Assembly: GCA_036023115.1 (NCBI GenBank)
Contig: JAYKKT010000056.1
Location: 3,474,501-3,538,500 of the forward strand
Source: Brasenia schreberi
Lineage: Eukaryota; Streptophyta; Magnoliopsida; Nymphaeales; Cabombaceae
Direction: 5' to 3'
Length of the DNA stretch: 64,000 nt
Within the stretch, counting starts at the first letter, position 1; each line of letters begins with the position of its first letter. Under the pieces are notes generated by a model that was not told where the DNA came from, did not search any database, and was given only the letters and a program-made list of their open reading frames with translations. Below, piece by piece: positions 1 through 11,860 of this stretch. The position numbers and the translations under genes were made by a program.

Positions 1-4
1 CACC

Positions 5-352
5 GTGAGTGGCATTGACGTAGCTTTCCGGGTTTGGTCGTTCTCAAATTCAACCAGCAGAGCAGATAACATCGAGGAAGATCATTGCCTGAGCTGCCGT
101 AATATCTTTTTCATGGTGGTCTCTATCAAGCATATTGTCAGCATCATGAAATCAATAATAGCAGCGGAAACGCGAGTAAAAGGTGGAGATGTTAGCAGTG
201 TAGCGAACACGACATTTGCCGGTCAAACAAGCAAGAGATTTAATAGGTTTGTATGTATCATGAATAAAGTGCTCAACAGGTTGAGCACTAATGCCGAACA
301 CAAACCCAAGCCTTCCGCCATATTAGGCAGGGTTACTGCCGCATATCTTTAG
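5..352. other. Unidentified GC-richer island with open frame
   Basis: A stretch clearly richer in G+C than the following 3 kb. The + strand is open for 115 codons. The - strand gives peptide-like segments interrupted by two or three stops. I recognise no family on either strand. It could be the decayed edge of a gene or mobile element lying left of the window. The abrupt change to AT-rich sequence near 355 suggests a junction. No start context, splice pair or homology supports a functional gene. Confidence 0.2.
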
Positions 353-1670
353 GTACAAATATGGTTTTCCTTGTGTAATATCTGATCAAAACCCACCTCA
401 AATAGGTGAAGATCTTCACATATTATCTAAAAGGTGCATGTGTGTGAGATGAAAAAGTCATGATTATTATGTTTTGATGTGACATCTCATTTTATTGGTT
501 ATACGTAAGAACTTACAAAAAAAAGTGATAATTATTATAAATGAGTTGTGCATATTTTTTCATGAATAATATTGAAGAATGATTGATATTTAAAAGGTAA
601 ATGCATTAAAATATATTTTACTCTTAAGATTTTGGACAAATTAGAGATGATATTCTCGCCAAGAGTGGTACAACTTGTTGGGTCAAATATAATATCAATT
701 CATGTATCTTATAGAGATGTTCTTATTTATATTAAAGAACTATGTGCATAATAATAGTCAAGCATAAGAATCTATTATTTGAAGAGTAAATAATATAAGA
801 AATAAAATATTTTTGTGAACAGTATTTGAATGAACAAATCGAGACAAAAGTGAATATATCATCAATCAGATTTAAAGAAATTCCAATTGGTATGCTTCGG
901 TTGATATATTAAGTGTTGAAAAAATGAAAAAGATACGTAGATTCATCCTTTTTAATAAGCCAGCTATTGATGATTTAATATCATAAGTATAGTAGAATAA
1001 TATTGTTAATATTACTTTTCCTATTTCATTATAGGATTGACTGATTTTCATATATAAGATATAAAAGATAATCTTGTAGAGTCAATTATCCTAATGAAGG
1101 TGCAAATATGATTAAATAAAAGCTACACGAAGGATTCATGGATTGGTTTGAAGATTATGCAAGTATATCATGTATTTTTCTTGATTAGTTAATTCGTTTC
1201 AGTATAATCTATAACCACTACTTATATATATATAAGCATAGGTATGTACGAATGATGTTTCTCATAATATTTTTGCATTTGTTACAGGGCATTCAAATTC
1301 TATTGCATGATAAAAGTCATTCTATATTTATGTTATAAATTTGATATTCGAGTGCTACAAAGAGTTTGGCATACACAAAATAATGGTGTTGCAATAATAA
1401 GTAGACTAAGAGGCATATATTATAGAGTTTTAGAAGATATTATTGAAGTTTAGTATTTGTCTAAACCTTTTATTTTTTTATTTAAGTATTTTTCTTATGA
1501 CATGGCAGTAAGGTGAAAGTATGTACCATTAAGAAATCACATCATGATCAGCTATATATATTTTCATGATAAACAATTAAAGTATGATATTGAAGAGACA
1601 AAAGTAAATTGGAGGCTAAAAGATACACACAAATCATCAACATTGAAGGTATCAAATGAATGCACATCCA

Positions 1671-1860
1671 TATTCGATAACACATAGAAATAGATAATAT
1701 TATTCTTTCCTATGTTTGACCAATTATACGTGATGGTACATACATATCAAAGCAAAAGTTATTCATATTTGATAACACATAGAAGTAGATAATATTATTC
1801 TTTCCTATGTTTGACCAAATATATGTGATGATACATGCATATCAAAGGAAAAGCTATTCT
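1671..1860. repeat. Two-copy 95-bp tandem duplication
   Basis: Copy 1 is 1671-1765 and copy 2 is 1766-1860. Both begin TATT(C/T)GATAACACATAGAA and end with an AAAAG(T/C)TATTC-type sequence. Only about ten differences separate them by eye, so the duplication is fairly young for this otherwise featureless region. Confidence 0.85.
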
Positions 1861-1912
1861 CATTGAACGAGAGGGTTGTTAAAAAGGTTAGTTAATAATT
1901 GATTGGTTTAAA

Positions 1913-2212
1913 TACATGTTTTTCTTAAAATTAACATTGTTATGCTTATTATAGTTAAAATTGCTTATATCAACTGGCACAGTGATGATGCTAACAAGTA
2001 GCAAGTTTTTCTTTAAATTAATGGTATTTTGCTTTTATATGCTTATGCTATTGTAGTTAAAATTGTTTATATGCCAATTTTCATAGTGATGACTATAACA
2101 TGTAGCATGTTTTTTTTTAAATTAATATATTATTATTTTCATTCTTATGTTATTATAGTCAAAATTGTTTATATATAAATTTACATAATGATGATCCTAA
2201 CATATAGCACTA
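1913..2212. repeat. Three degenerate ~100-bp tandem units
   Basis: Three successive units start near 1913, 2001 and 2105. Each carries a T-run followed by TAAATTAA-like sequence, then ATTATAGTTAAAATTG, TTTATAT and GTGATGA...CTAACA...TAGCA in the same order. Divergence is high, so this is an older array than the neighbouring 95-bp duplication. Confidence 0.65.
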
Positions 2213-3894
2213 TTGTCTTAAAGAAAATAAGCCTTCGGTGGCACATCAATATAAAAAAAAATCCATAATTGATAGGTCGAATAGCGACATTCATTATGGT
2301 ATGTGATACTATTTATAAAAAGTATATTTATTATAATAAAATATAATGTACTTATTACAATTAAATAACTTAATCTTTCTTATTTTCAAATACGCATGCC
2401 AGAGAAGTATGTTTAAAAGAAATACATACAAGTAGACATAAAGTATTTTAAACTTGATTTATATTATTTTTATTTTATATTTTTAAGAACATCATATTCA
2501 CATTGTTTACTTTTAAGGTACAAATAAGCGTATAATCAATCACAAACTATAAAGAGAACTGACAAGGAAAAATGTATTATGTTACAACAGAAAACACTCT
2601 AATATGAAATGGAGGTTATAAAAAAGATGTTATAGAGAAAGAGAGGAGTAGGAGGTAGGGAAGATGTAAAATTATTTTGTGGAATTGGTTAACTCCATAT
2701 GGAGAAAAATGATATGTATTAGTCGATGTTGGTTAGGTTGTGCCCATGCCACGAAGTTTTTGCATGCTCATAGTTGTTATACTAAGATGGATAATGTTTC
2801 TCCACATTATAAAACATGGAAAGAATGAAATGCAAAAGAAGTGTTTAAGAATATTTGAGCTAAACTTCAGGTAATATAACATTTAACTACGTATTCATCA
2901 CCTTTAATGTGTCATATATGTATAAAGGCATGATCTAAGCATCGTGCATTTTATTTCATTACAGGTCAAATTTGACTTTGTAAATCAGACAATAAGACTA
3001 GAGATTTCAAGTAACACCATTAAAAGATTTTTCAAGAAGCATTTACAGGAGAGCTTCAAATATTATTAAAATGAATTAAGTCAAAGATAATGGGAATAGA
3101 TCGCATCTTTATGATGTCCTTCACAATGTAGTCTTGTAGAAAGCCTTCCAAATGGTTCACGAGAAAAGCTTAAACAGCTATAGCAATCTAAGGCAAAATT
3201 TAAAAAGCTTGAATATGAAAGTATCTTGTTTGAAGCAAGATCAAAGGCATAATTAAGGATGTATACAGTTTCTTGAATTCACTTCCACATGAAAACTGTT
3301 CTCTTGTAGTGTTAGAACACATCTTGTGTGATATCATAGCTTTATTTTTTTTTACATAAGTCACTCAATTAATCTTCTTTTAGCTAGTGAGAAGCCTACT
3401 TTTCCCTCAACAGTCTCGTTATAGATCCAGTCTTTCACATCCATCTTTGGACTCTGACTTCTGCTATAGAAACCATTGATTTTCTACTGGATGATCGACT
3501 ACGTGCCAACACTTAGTGCATGATGTTATTGATCTTACTGTTGCTTGTAATATTTGCCCAACCTTGGCTAAGGTATTCAAAATTCCAACATAAACAACGA
3601 ATCATCTCTATTAAAATGTTCAAGAAAATTGTTGTCTATTATTTGAACGTATTCTCATTAAGAAAAAAATCTTTTTTGATAGTATATACTCGGATCATCA
3701 AAACTTTAGACAATAAATAACTGAAGTTTCAAACCTTGAAATGATTTATTTGTTTCGACTATTAATAACCATCGAGATAACTTGTTAAACCTTCAAAATA
3801 GACCGGTTCGGTATGCTTTTCATGGTTTAACAAATATCAAATACGTATAATACATAGAAGGCACTTCTTAGAAATTTCATGAATGAAACATTTT

Positions 3895-4002
3895 TCTTTT
3901 GGGACAAGGGGGAGTCTCAAACCAGACGCACGTCCCAGGTATCAAGTTCATGACCTTCAACTTGTGACTTGAAACCGTAACCAGGTCAACTTTGGCTCGT
4001 TG
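3895..4002 (-). mobile_element. SINE-like tRNA-derived repeat, degenerate
   Basis: Read on the minus strand, this segment contains ACAAGTTGAAGGTCATGA and the following GTTTGAGACTCC-type tail shared with the repeat at 20026-20132. It may be a fourth, badly decayed member of the SINE-like family. Internal pol III boxes are not convincing here. Confidence 0.3.
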
Positions 4003-4167
4003 TTTGCAAATCATTCAATTTGATGGTTCAAATTGACAATTGAATACACTATTCGAAAGCACCGAAACATGGGGGCTCGGTCCATCAACTTAATTTCGTT
4101 TGTTTTGGGAACTAAAATCAATTACTTAAACTATTCAAACATACTGTATTTATTTGACGGTTTAAAT

Positions 4168-4517
4168 TAGACATATCCGGTTTCGGATAAACAAGAACCG
4201 ATGGTTTCAAACTATGAGTTCCAATTAACCTTGACCATCGAACTGTAACTGGAACAGACTCGGCCCTATTTCGGTTATAATTCTAGAAGAGTTGGTTCTA
4301 ATTACAGTTCTGGAACTGCCTAGAACCAATACTTGTATTAAAAAATAAAAACAAAAAAAATATCACAACTGATTGTTTGGAACCGTCAGTTTCCGTTTTG
4401 TGAAAGCTGAAACTAGAACCAAACCGGGTGACCCTAGGTGCCAGTTCTGGTTTCATCGGTTTCGGGTCTTATCAGTTCCGGGATTGGTTCGGTTCCAATT
4501 CGAACCGACCATGTCTG
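4168..4517. mobile_element. hAT-type MITE, TAGACATGGCC family, copy 1
   Basis: A 350-bp non-coding element starting TAGACATATCCGG and ending CCGACCATGTCTG, that is, imperfect terminal inverted repeats. It is flanked by GTTTAAAT (4160-4167) and GTTTAAAC (4518-4525), a 7/8 match to an 8-bp target duplication as expected for the hAT superfamily. The interior is rich in GGTTC/GAACC motifs on both strands around an A-rich core near 4340-4365. It resembles the elements at 12991-13365 and 28795-29182. Confidence 0.7.
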
Positions 4518-5349
4518 GTTTAAACCATGGAACTGTATTTATGAATGTACACATGTTTTTCTCTTGTGGTTCCCACGGCATTCTATATGGGCAGACGCAA
4601 CAGAAGTGATCTTTACACATGAATCAACTGCACGCTTATCTGAACAGTGCAATCACCGTGCTTACTTCACCCAAAAGCTTTCTTTTGCTAAAGAGGAATT
4701 GATGACATAAGAAGAACCTGGGAAGAATGGAATAAAGGGATGATAAAAGAACAAACAGAAGGGTTAAAGCTGCTGCAGCACTAATTGGATGCTAATTGTG
4801 GGGGGGGGGTCTCAGAACTATATATTGATACGAGAATGGCCTCTAAAAGGAGTTGAATTGTAGGGGGTATGCTGGATTGCCCTTTTGTTTGAGAATCTCC
4901 TCCCCTTTTCTACTAATGTTATATATAGAGGGAGAGAGATGATCCCGTCATCACTGAGGTTACTCACACATGCATCCATGGCTAAGGTTGGATCTGAATT
5001 CATAAAATCATATTCGAGTAATAGAGTAGGTGGCTAACTACTGGGAGGGTCCTATATAATAAGACTACTCTTTTCGTTAGGATCCTTCCCATTCACCAAG
5101 ACGTAAGTTGTTTCAAGGAAATTTGACTGTGACAACGGATTAAGTGGATGATCATCAACTCTCAGTATGCTAAAGCCGTGTCTGTAATTGTTTTTTCTTT
5201 GTTCGCAATTAAAGCTACGGTTGAAAAAAAAAATCGCTTACGTTTATGTGCATCCATCAATTAATAAGATGGTCATTCTTTCCATGTTATCATAACGGAA
5301 AACCATTTTCGATCGAGGTGAATTTCCAGGTCTTCGTAAGCACCACTTA

Positions 5350-5352
<3 letters not shown>

Positions 5353-5432
<80 letters not shown>

Positions 5433-5434
5433 TG
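5353..5434. repeat. (CT)n then (GT)n compound microsatellite
   Basis: About 31 CT dinucleotides (5353-5415) pass directly into about nine GT dinucleotides (5416-5434). Confidence 0.95.
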
Positions 5435-6354
5435 TATTGTGCGCGTTTATGTGTGTGTGACTTGGTACTTTTTCTATCTCGTGGACTAAACAGTGCCATG
5501 TGCAAAACATGGACCATGCTCTTTCTCTGAAGAGTGCTTGTTTTCTATGTATAAAATAACCCCACAGCCGGTCAAAGTTAAGCAGCTTTTGAATGTAGTG
5601 CACAAGTACGCTTTTACCTTGACTCGTTTACGCTCGGGCTGAACTTGTTCTCGCCATTAAATAATATTCAGACGAAAACTCTTATTAGTCTGCCCTGTGT
5701 GAGTGTGTTGTGTGTATTTTATTATGAGGCATACATCGAACAAAAAGGTCAGTTGTTCAATATCCAAGTCTATATCTAGTAGGGTTTTTCCTAATCCCAA
5801 CTTTCAAGAAAAAAAGAGCAAAAAGAATAACATTATATTTTACTAGACTTAGGTTAATAAATAGTTATCATAAGTGATTAATTTGAAATCAAACAAGAAG
5901 GAAACCTTATCCCATAATCCCATACTGAGTAGAGTCTGTTACGCAAGTTCATCGCTTCTTTTGAATTCCATCTCAATGTCACATCAGCATTTAACTCCAA
6001 AAAAACAAGATCATTTGTATTTTGAAGTTCGAACCTTTTAAAGTTTTTAGATGTCTATCTCACACCTTCTCAACGATGCTCTTCTTCCCGGTAATTCAAT
6101 ATCTCTGATTTTCTCTACCATTTATCATCCGATAAAAGTTAATGCAAGTAATTACCTAAGAAGTTTCCCCACTGACCAGAGAAGTTTGAACACTCGAGAG
6201 GGAGTTCTTAGATAGTTTCTTAGACATTGCTTGATCAACCCCACTGTATCACTAAATGGCATTAGTTTGTCTGTTGATGTTGATGAGCAACTTGATTTAT
6301 ATATGCGATGGTGTGTGGCAACTCTCAATTTTCTTATACATATATCTTTCTTTT

Positions 6355-6449
6355 TATATATATATATATATATATGTATATGTATATGTACATATGTATA
6401 TATATGTATATGTATATGTATATATATGTATATATATATACATATATGG
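6355..6449. repeat. (TA)n / TATG-interrupted microsatellite
   Basis: Alternating TA runs broken at regular spacing by G and C (TATATG, TACATATG). This gives a near-palindromic, low-complexity stretch. Confidence 0.9.
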
Positions 6450-6775
6450 TGGAAAACATTTACAATTTGAAAACCGTTGATTATTGAAGCTGTGCCTCAT
6501 CCATGAAGAGCTTTCACCTCACCATATGAACTGTTGGATGTAGTACATAGCCCACGGTGCTATTGGCATGTGTATGTTTAGAAGGCATGGCTTCATCTCA
6601 GCCGTAAGAACAACCAAACTTGAGCAGTCTGGACAAGGCGTCAGCGCACCACACGTGACTTGTCCAAAAGGGGTGTTCACACAAAAATATCAAAGTCTTC
6701 TCCAACAGTCAGAAAGAGCTATGTGGCACTTTTCCTTTTAAAAAAGGGGCGCTGGATCCCCCAATACAACTTATT

Positions 6776-7138
6776 TGAAGACATCTTAAAGATGATCAGT
6801 TCGGATTATCTTGAAACCTGGAACTGAAGTCGAATCGATTTTCGATTGGTTTTGGTTATAGAACCATTAGTTTCGAGACGGTTTAGGTTTGAATTTTTTA
6901 ACCGTTTGAAACTAGAAAATGTATTAATAATTTTTAAATGTTAAAAAAATAAAAAATGTTTTGAAATTGACGGCTTGAAATCACCGGTTGCAGTTTTAGT
7001 CCTGTTTTAATTTTGTTAAATGTGAAACTGTAACTGAATCGAGGGTCTCCGGATTTCGGCCTTGTTCTTGATTCAATTTCTCCGGATCCAGTTCTAACCG
7101 ATTCCTAGCTCGATTTGATTCCGAGTCGTTCATGTCTT
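6776..7138. mobile_element. Degenerate TAGACATGGCC-family MITE
   Basis: The same GGTTC/GAACC-rich composition, A-rich core (about 6925-6965) and terminal GACAT...ATGTCT arrangement as the better copies. The right end is near GTTCATGTCTT (7127-7137) and the left end near AGACATC (6777). No convincing target duplication remains. Confidence 0.4.
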
Positions 7139-7683
7139 TCTCATCTTATCAAAGGGCTTGCTTTTTCGCTCACTATTTTTATGCACCTGGACCCCACAGT
7201 TCAAATTAAACTCAATTAAATAATACAGCCGGAAAATAAGACCAACTTTTTTATCCTAGCTTATTGGTGCTTTCGCATTATAGAGACATGAACAACAGGG
7301 TATGAACAAGTAGATTTCGGCTGAGCGGCTTTTATAATCTGCTCCGTTGCTCATTTGTTAGGTTTGTTTACATCATGTATTTTATCCATATTTAATTGAC
7401 TTCTATAATTTTCTTTTTGGTATACGATCAGCTTTAACTCATCATACACGTCTTGGGGATGCTGAAAAACATGGAAACGACGCAACAGATCGGATTTTAT
7501 AAGCCAAACAACCAAGAACTTGAGTTGTATATTCTATAAATTCAATTTTACTTGTTAAAAGGCACGAGCAAACAGCCGATCCTCAGTATTTTACACTATG
7601 ATTCAGTAGTTACCTAATACAACTTAATAAGCCAAAATTGGTATATGTGACTTTAGCATTTGGAGTTGGAGCCTAAAATTATC

Positions 7684-9084
7684 TACTACTACTACTACTA
7701 CAACTGCAACTAAAGCCTTTTCCCATACTAAACGGGGTCGGCTACATGGATTCTTTGTTTCCACATAGCCCTATCATGTGTTATATTAGCAGTTAACTCA
7801 CAATAAGCTAGATCATTCTTTATTATTTCTTTCCAACACTTTTGTGGTCGTCCTCTACCTCTTTCAATACTTTCCAAATTTAGTTTTTCATACCTTCTTA
7901 TACGTTCTTCTTTTGATCTTCTTTCTATATGTCCAAACCATCTTAAACAATATTCTCTCATTTTATCCTCTATTGGTGTCACTCCTAATTTGTTTCTAAT
8001 AACCTCATTATGTATACGGTCTTTTCTTGTATGACCACTCATCCATCTCAACATCTTCATTTCTGTCACAAACATCTTTCGTATATGTTCATGATTAACT
8101 GCCCAACACTCATAACCATAAAACATGGTAGGGCTAATTGCTGCTCTATAATATTTACCTTTTAACTTTAATGGTATCTTCTTATCACAAAGAATACCAG
8201 ATGATCCTCTCTATTTTAATCAACCAGTATTAATTCTATGCATAACATCTCCATCAATTCTTCTATCACTCTGAAAAATTGACCCTACGTATTTAAAACT
8301 TTCCTTTTGGGGGATGCAATGTGTGTCAATTTTAATTTCTATGTCCTCTGAAATAACCAAATGATCAAACTTATATTCTATATATTCTGTCTTTATTCTA
8401 CTAAGTCGGATGCCTTTGCTTTCTAATGTTTCTCTCCATAGTTCCAATTTTCTATTAACTTTTTCCTCACACTCCTCCACTAATACAATGTTATCTGCTA
8501 ATAACATACACAAAGATACTTCATCTTGAATATGTTTTGTTAACTCATCAATCATCATTATAAATAAGTATGGACTTAAAATTGATCCTTAATGTAACAC
8601 AATATTAACTTCAAATAAGTTTGTCATTACTTCATGAGTCCTCACACATGTTTTTGTACCATCGTACATGTCTCTTATAAGGTTAATGTATGTCAATGGG
8701 ATACCTCTTTTTTTCAAGGTTCTCCAAAAAAACTCCCTCAGTACCTTATCGTAAGCTTTTTCTAGATCAATAAATATCATGTGAAGGTCTTTCTTTTTTG
8801 GTCTAAATAATTTCATAAGACGTCTCAAAAGGTGAATCACTTCAACAGTAGATTTGCCTGGCATGAATCAAAATTGGTTCTCTATTGTACTTGATACTTA
8901 TCTTAACCTACGTTCGATAATTCTTTCCTACAATTTCATAGTATGGCTCATTAACTTGATACCTCGATAATTCGCACAACTCTGAATGTCTCCCTTGTTC
9001 TTATATATGGGTATAAGTGTACTTGCTCTCCATTCCTCAAGCATCTTTTGGTTTTTCCATATTTCATTAAATAGTCTTGTGAAC
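7684..9084 (-). mobile_element. 5'-truncated RTE-clade LINE (LINE 1)
   Basis: A minus-strand non-LTR retrotransposon of about 1.4 kb. Its 3' end (left) shows the RTE signature seen elsewhere in the window, CCGACCCCGTTTAGTATGGG-AAAAGGCTTTAGTTG, followed by a TAG-type triplet tail. It is flanked by an 18-bp target duplication, TTGGAGCCTAAAATTATC (7666-7683) and TTGGATCCTAAAATTATC (9085-9102), differing at one base. Target-primed insertion and 5' truncation are therefore directly visible. Confidence 0.9.
7728..9084 (-). pseudogene. RTE reverse transcriptase and C-terminal region, broken
   Basis: Read right to left, the coding remnant begins in the RT fingers region. A degraded MPEEW/CANYRGI-like part lies at 8865-9084. 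It continues through [17 protein letters not shown] and [10 protein letters not shown] (8589-8864), the catalytic palm region (8220-8558) and the RTE C-terminal block with MLRWMSGHTRKDRI and RWFGHIERR (7728-8126). The palm motif reads ADN where an active enzyme has ADD (near 8490). Stops and frame changes separate the blocks. The protein cannot be made, and the changed catalytic Asp would inactivate it in any case. Confidence 0.85.
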
Positions 9085-9102
9085 TTGGATCCTAAAATTA
9101 TC

Positions 9103-9284
9103 AAAACAAGAAATTTTAGTGCCTAACTAATTTAAAGTACAAGGGGGCTAAGGAGGCTACCACAATGGTCTTACCCATGAGCCCATTGCCGGTTCGGTAC
9201 CGGTTCCTAGTTCTCTAAAAAAAAAACAGAAACCAGTCATGTGTAGGTGGGCCTTCTCTCGCTTAAAATTTCAAAAGTTGAAAC
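9103..9284. other. Short repeat-like stretch
   Basis: It contains a fragment with GCCGGTTCGGTACCGGTTCC and an A-run (9190-9225) resembling the interior of the TAGACATGGCC MITE family, but no element ends. Confidence 0.3.
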
Positions 9285-9505
9285 AATAGTATAGCCCACA
9301 GTTGATTTCGAGTCTATTTTCTTGGTGGGGAGCAACTTCATCTCCAACGGGAAGTTCTCAATAAACTACTTATAGCCCATGATTCTAACCGTGGGCTATA
9401 AACTATTGGTGTAATTCAGACCATAGCAAAACCTTGGGCTATGCACTTCACCTGAAAGCTTTTCTGGATCATCGGTCACAGGTCAAAATGAACCTTCTTG
9501 TAGTG
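9285..9505. mobile_element. Right end of a CACTA (En/Spm) transposon
   Basis: The sequence ends CTTCTTGTAGTG at 9505. Read on the other strand this is CACTACAAGAAGG, the standard plant CACTA terminus. Subterminal copies of TATAGCCCA/TGGGCTATA occur at 9293, 9371 and 9392, with a partial one at 9438. The pair at 9371-9379 and 9392-9400 forms a perfect 9-bp inverted repeat. The opposite terminus and the transposase were not found, so this is a fragment or a deleted non-autonomous copy. Confidence 0.55.
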
Positions 9506-10548
9506 AGAATATTCCTAATGACAGACAAATACTCAAGTGACTACAAAAGTGGGTATGAGCTATTCTATAGTGTGAACCGTAGGCCATACCTTTTTTACAG
9601 ATTTTTTATAAATTTTGGGTGCAAAAAATTTTCAAATAGACCATGGTATCGTGAGAGTTTTAAGTTCTTATGGGTGTGATGAGTATGAACTTGTTATCTC
9701 AAAGATTGACATGACCTGAAGAAGTTCAGGCAGTTATTTGCGCAATGCCTTTGCAAAGATGGGTATCCATGTAAAAATTAGCATTTGAGGTGGTTAACTC
9801 TACAAGTACTATACTCAGGGGCTTAAACGAAGAATTCTTCAAATAGAGGGAAAGGGGCAGGAAAATGGGAGAGCAGTGTGTTTGGACAGAAATGCAATGT
9901 AAAGAACACGGATATGCCGAAAAAGATGCCTCTTACTGTGCCTTTACTACTGCTCATCTTCTCAAAATCAATTTCCTTAAAGCAAAGACATTATTATGTG
10001 AAGGACATTCTGCTTATCCTTTAAGAAATCCACATTTTAACTTCTTAGTCCAGATAAAACCTAAATATAGGAATCAAGACTTCCTTTAAGAGAGAGTTGG
10101 CAGCTTTTAGTGTTGAGGGTAAGGGCTTTCAAGGAATCAATTAAGTTGAACCAAACCGGTGATTAATTTGGTTTGATTCCCTTCACTATGTGGTTTGGTT
10201 TTGTTTGTTTCAGTTTTTAAAAGAAGAAATATTTGTGCTGTGTGTTCATGGTTTAAAGGTTGATACGGAGCCATGAGAAGCAAGCCATTTCATCATGATA
10301 TATATATATAGAGAGAGAGAGAGTGCATGGTATATGTTAGGATACTTAAGTGTTAAGCTTATCCAAACAAATCTACAGCATCTATTTTTAAGCATGAATG
10401 ATTGAAATTTGAATATAAGAAACAAAAAGCACATGTATATTTTTTCTAGTATACGTATATACATTTTGCTTTTTGAATTAAATCACAACTACCATCTCCT
10501 AAAATGAATGGTTGAGATTTGTTAAGATATACTAATACTAGCATATAA

Positions 10549-10643
<95 letters not shown>

Positions 10644-11735
10644 ACACAGTTCAAACTTATGTAAGAAAATACTAACCCTAGATCTGGACAGCCTAAAGCA
10701 ACTCAGTTAAATCCACTTTCAATCTCTCAACAAACTTCTCCAAACCCTATATTGTTGCTTTTCATTTCTCCCTCCTTGTTCTTCTCCACTTTCCTCCTAC
10801 GTGAAATTTGAACTATGAAAAGCTCCTGCAATGCCGAGCTCTGCAAAAAAGTGCCCTTGTGGTCCTTCGCAAAGCATCGATTGCTATCATATATCAGCAT
10901 AAAATGAAAATGTACAAACATCCTGTTTAGAACCAAACTAAACCGAATCGATGGTTTGGTTCAGCTCAGTTGTATTATTATAATGGTTTGGTCCGGTTCT
11001 CCATGAAATTGAAAACCGATCATATGAATTTGGTTGGAGGTGTTTGGCAGAATTGAACCAAAGCCGACCACGAACACCCCTTGTCGAGTAGTTCTTTTTT
11101 AGGTAAACACAGGGTGGATTACGTTACCGCCATTCTTTACATTCCCACCACCTAACGTGCCGAGTCTCCTGCCAATGCCATGCCCTCTACCATGCAACCC
11201 ACCAGATTTAGATGCTCGTGCTTAGAACAAGGCCGACGAAGTTCTCCGAGATAATGACACAAAATTAACTTCAATCTTGTCAACGGGAACCAATGAACAT
11301 GTTCATAACAAGATCAAATGGAAAGAACACCGAAAAGACAATCTCGAAAAGCTAACTTTCTTCTTTAGATTCTTCACAATGTTCAACACCAATCTTGACT
11401 GAACCTCAAAAGAACAAAAAAGCTCCCTTCTTAATGGTGGACTTGGTGGAGCTGGGACTCACTTATTTGCTCTTCTATTGGCTACAATGCAAAAGGCAGT
11501 CGATATAAGTGACTGTGCCGTATCAAACTAGTATTTTGATAATTGCTCAAACTTTTCAGATGCTATTTATAGTTTTCGAACGATCAAGCAAAAGCCATCT
11601 GCCAGCTTTTGGTCCAAAAGATGGCAATGCACATCATGTGTTTTATATCGTTTCTTGATAATCCACTATCTTTTAGTGCGCGCTCGCACATATACATTCG
11701 ACGCGCACTTGAGCAGTCCAGAGGTCTAATTAAAT
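9506..11735. other. Intergenic DNA
   Basis: No gene was recognised. Open frames at 9865-10089 and on the minus strand at 10246-10464 and 10727-10936 resemble no family and have no splice context. Around 10140-10240 and 10925-11075 there are AACCAAACC/GGTTTGGTT-rich stretches that look like decayed inverted-repeat elements. Confidence 0.5.
10554..10640. repeat. (CT)n-(AT)n compound microsatellite
   Basis: About 17 CT units followed directly by about 26 AT units. Confidence 0.95.
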
Positions 11736-11860
11736 GACCGAGAGCGTTAGCTCAACTACAGGACGCTCTAGCACGGTTGCTGTTGGTGGGGAGTTCGATT
11801 CTCAGAAGATGTATGTGTGGGTGGGTGTTAGGCTTCAGCCTCTCTTGTAAAAAAGAAAAA
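11736..11860 (+). mobile_element. SINE-like tRNA-derived element
   Basis: A box-like GTTAGCTCAACTACAGG near 11746 and B box-like GAGTTCGATTCT at 11791-11802 lie about 35 bp apart, as in a tRNA promoter. They are followed by a GT-rich body and an A-rich tail (11849-11860). Homologous segments occur at 19691-19806 and 20026-20132. The length of about 125 bp suits a short plant SINE. No clear target duplication was found. Confidence 0.5.

Larger units (their letters stand above)
353..3894. other. AT-rich gene-free DNA
   Basis: No coding frame, splice-flanked exon or transposon protein was recognised. Short open frames such as 3520-3720 are what AT-rich random sequence gives. The only structure seen is two sets of local tandem duplications, listed separately. 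Confidence 0.6.
4518..6775. other. Intergenic DNA with microsatellites
   Basis: No gene was recognised. The longer open frames here (for example 5244-5603 on the minus strand) are produced by the CT/GT microsatellite. The stretch around 6500-6760 has neither a coding frame nor a recognisable repeat. Confidence 0.55.

Noticed and set aside
1660..2220. CRISPR-like array
   Set aside because: Repeat units are long, adjacent and without unique spacers, in a plant genome; they are tandem duplications.
11736..11810. A tRNA gene
   Set aside because: A and B box-like motifs are present, but no cloverleaf with paired acceptor stem can be drawn; a tRNA-derived SINE fits better.
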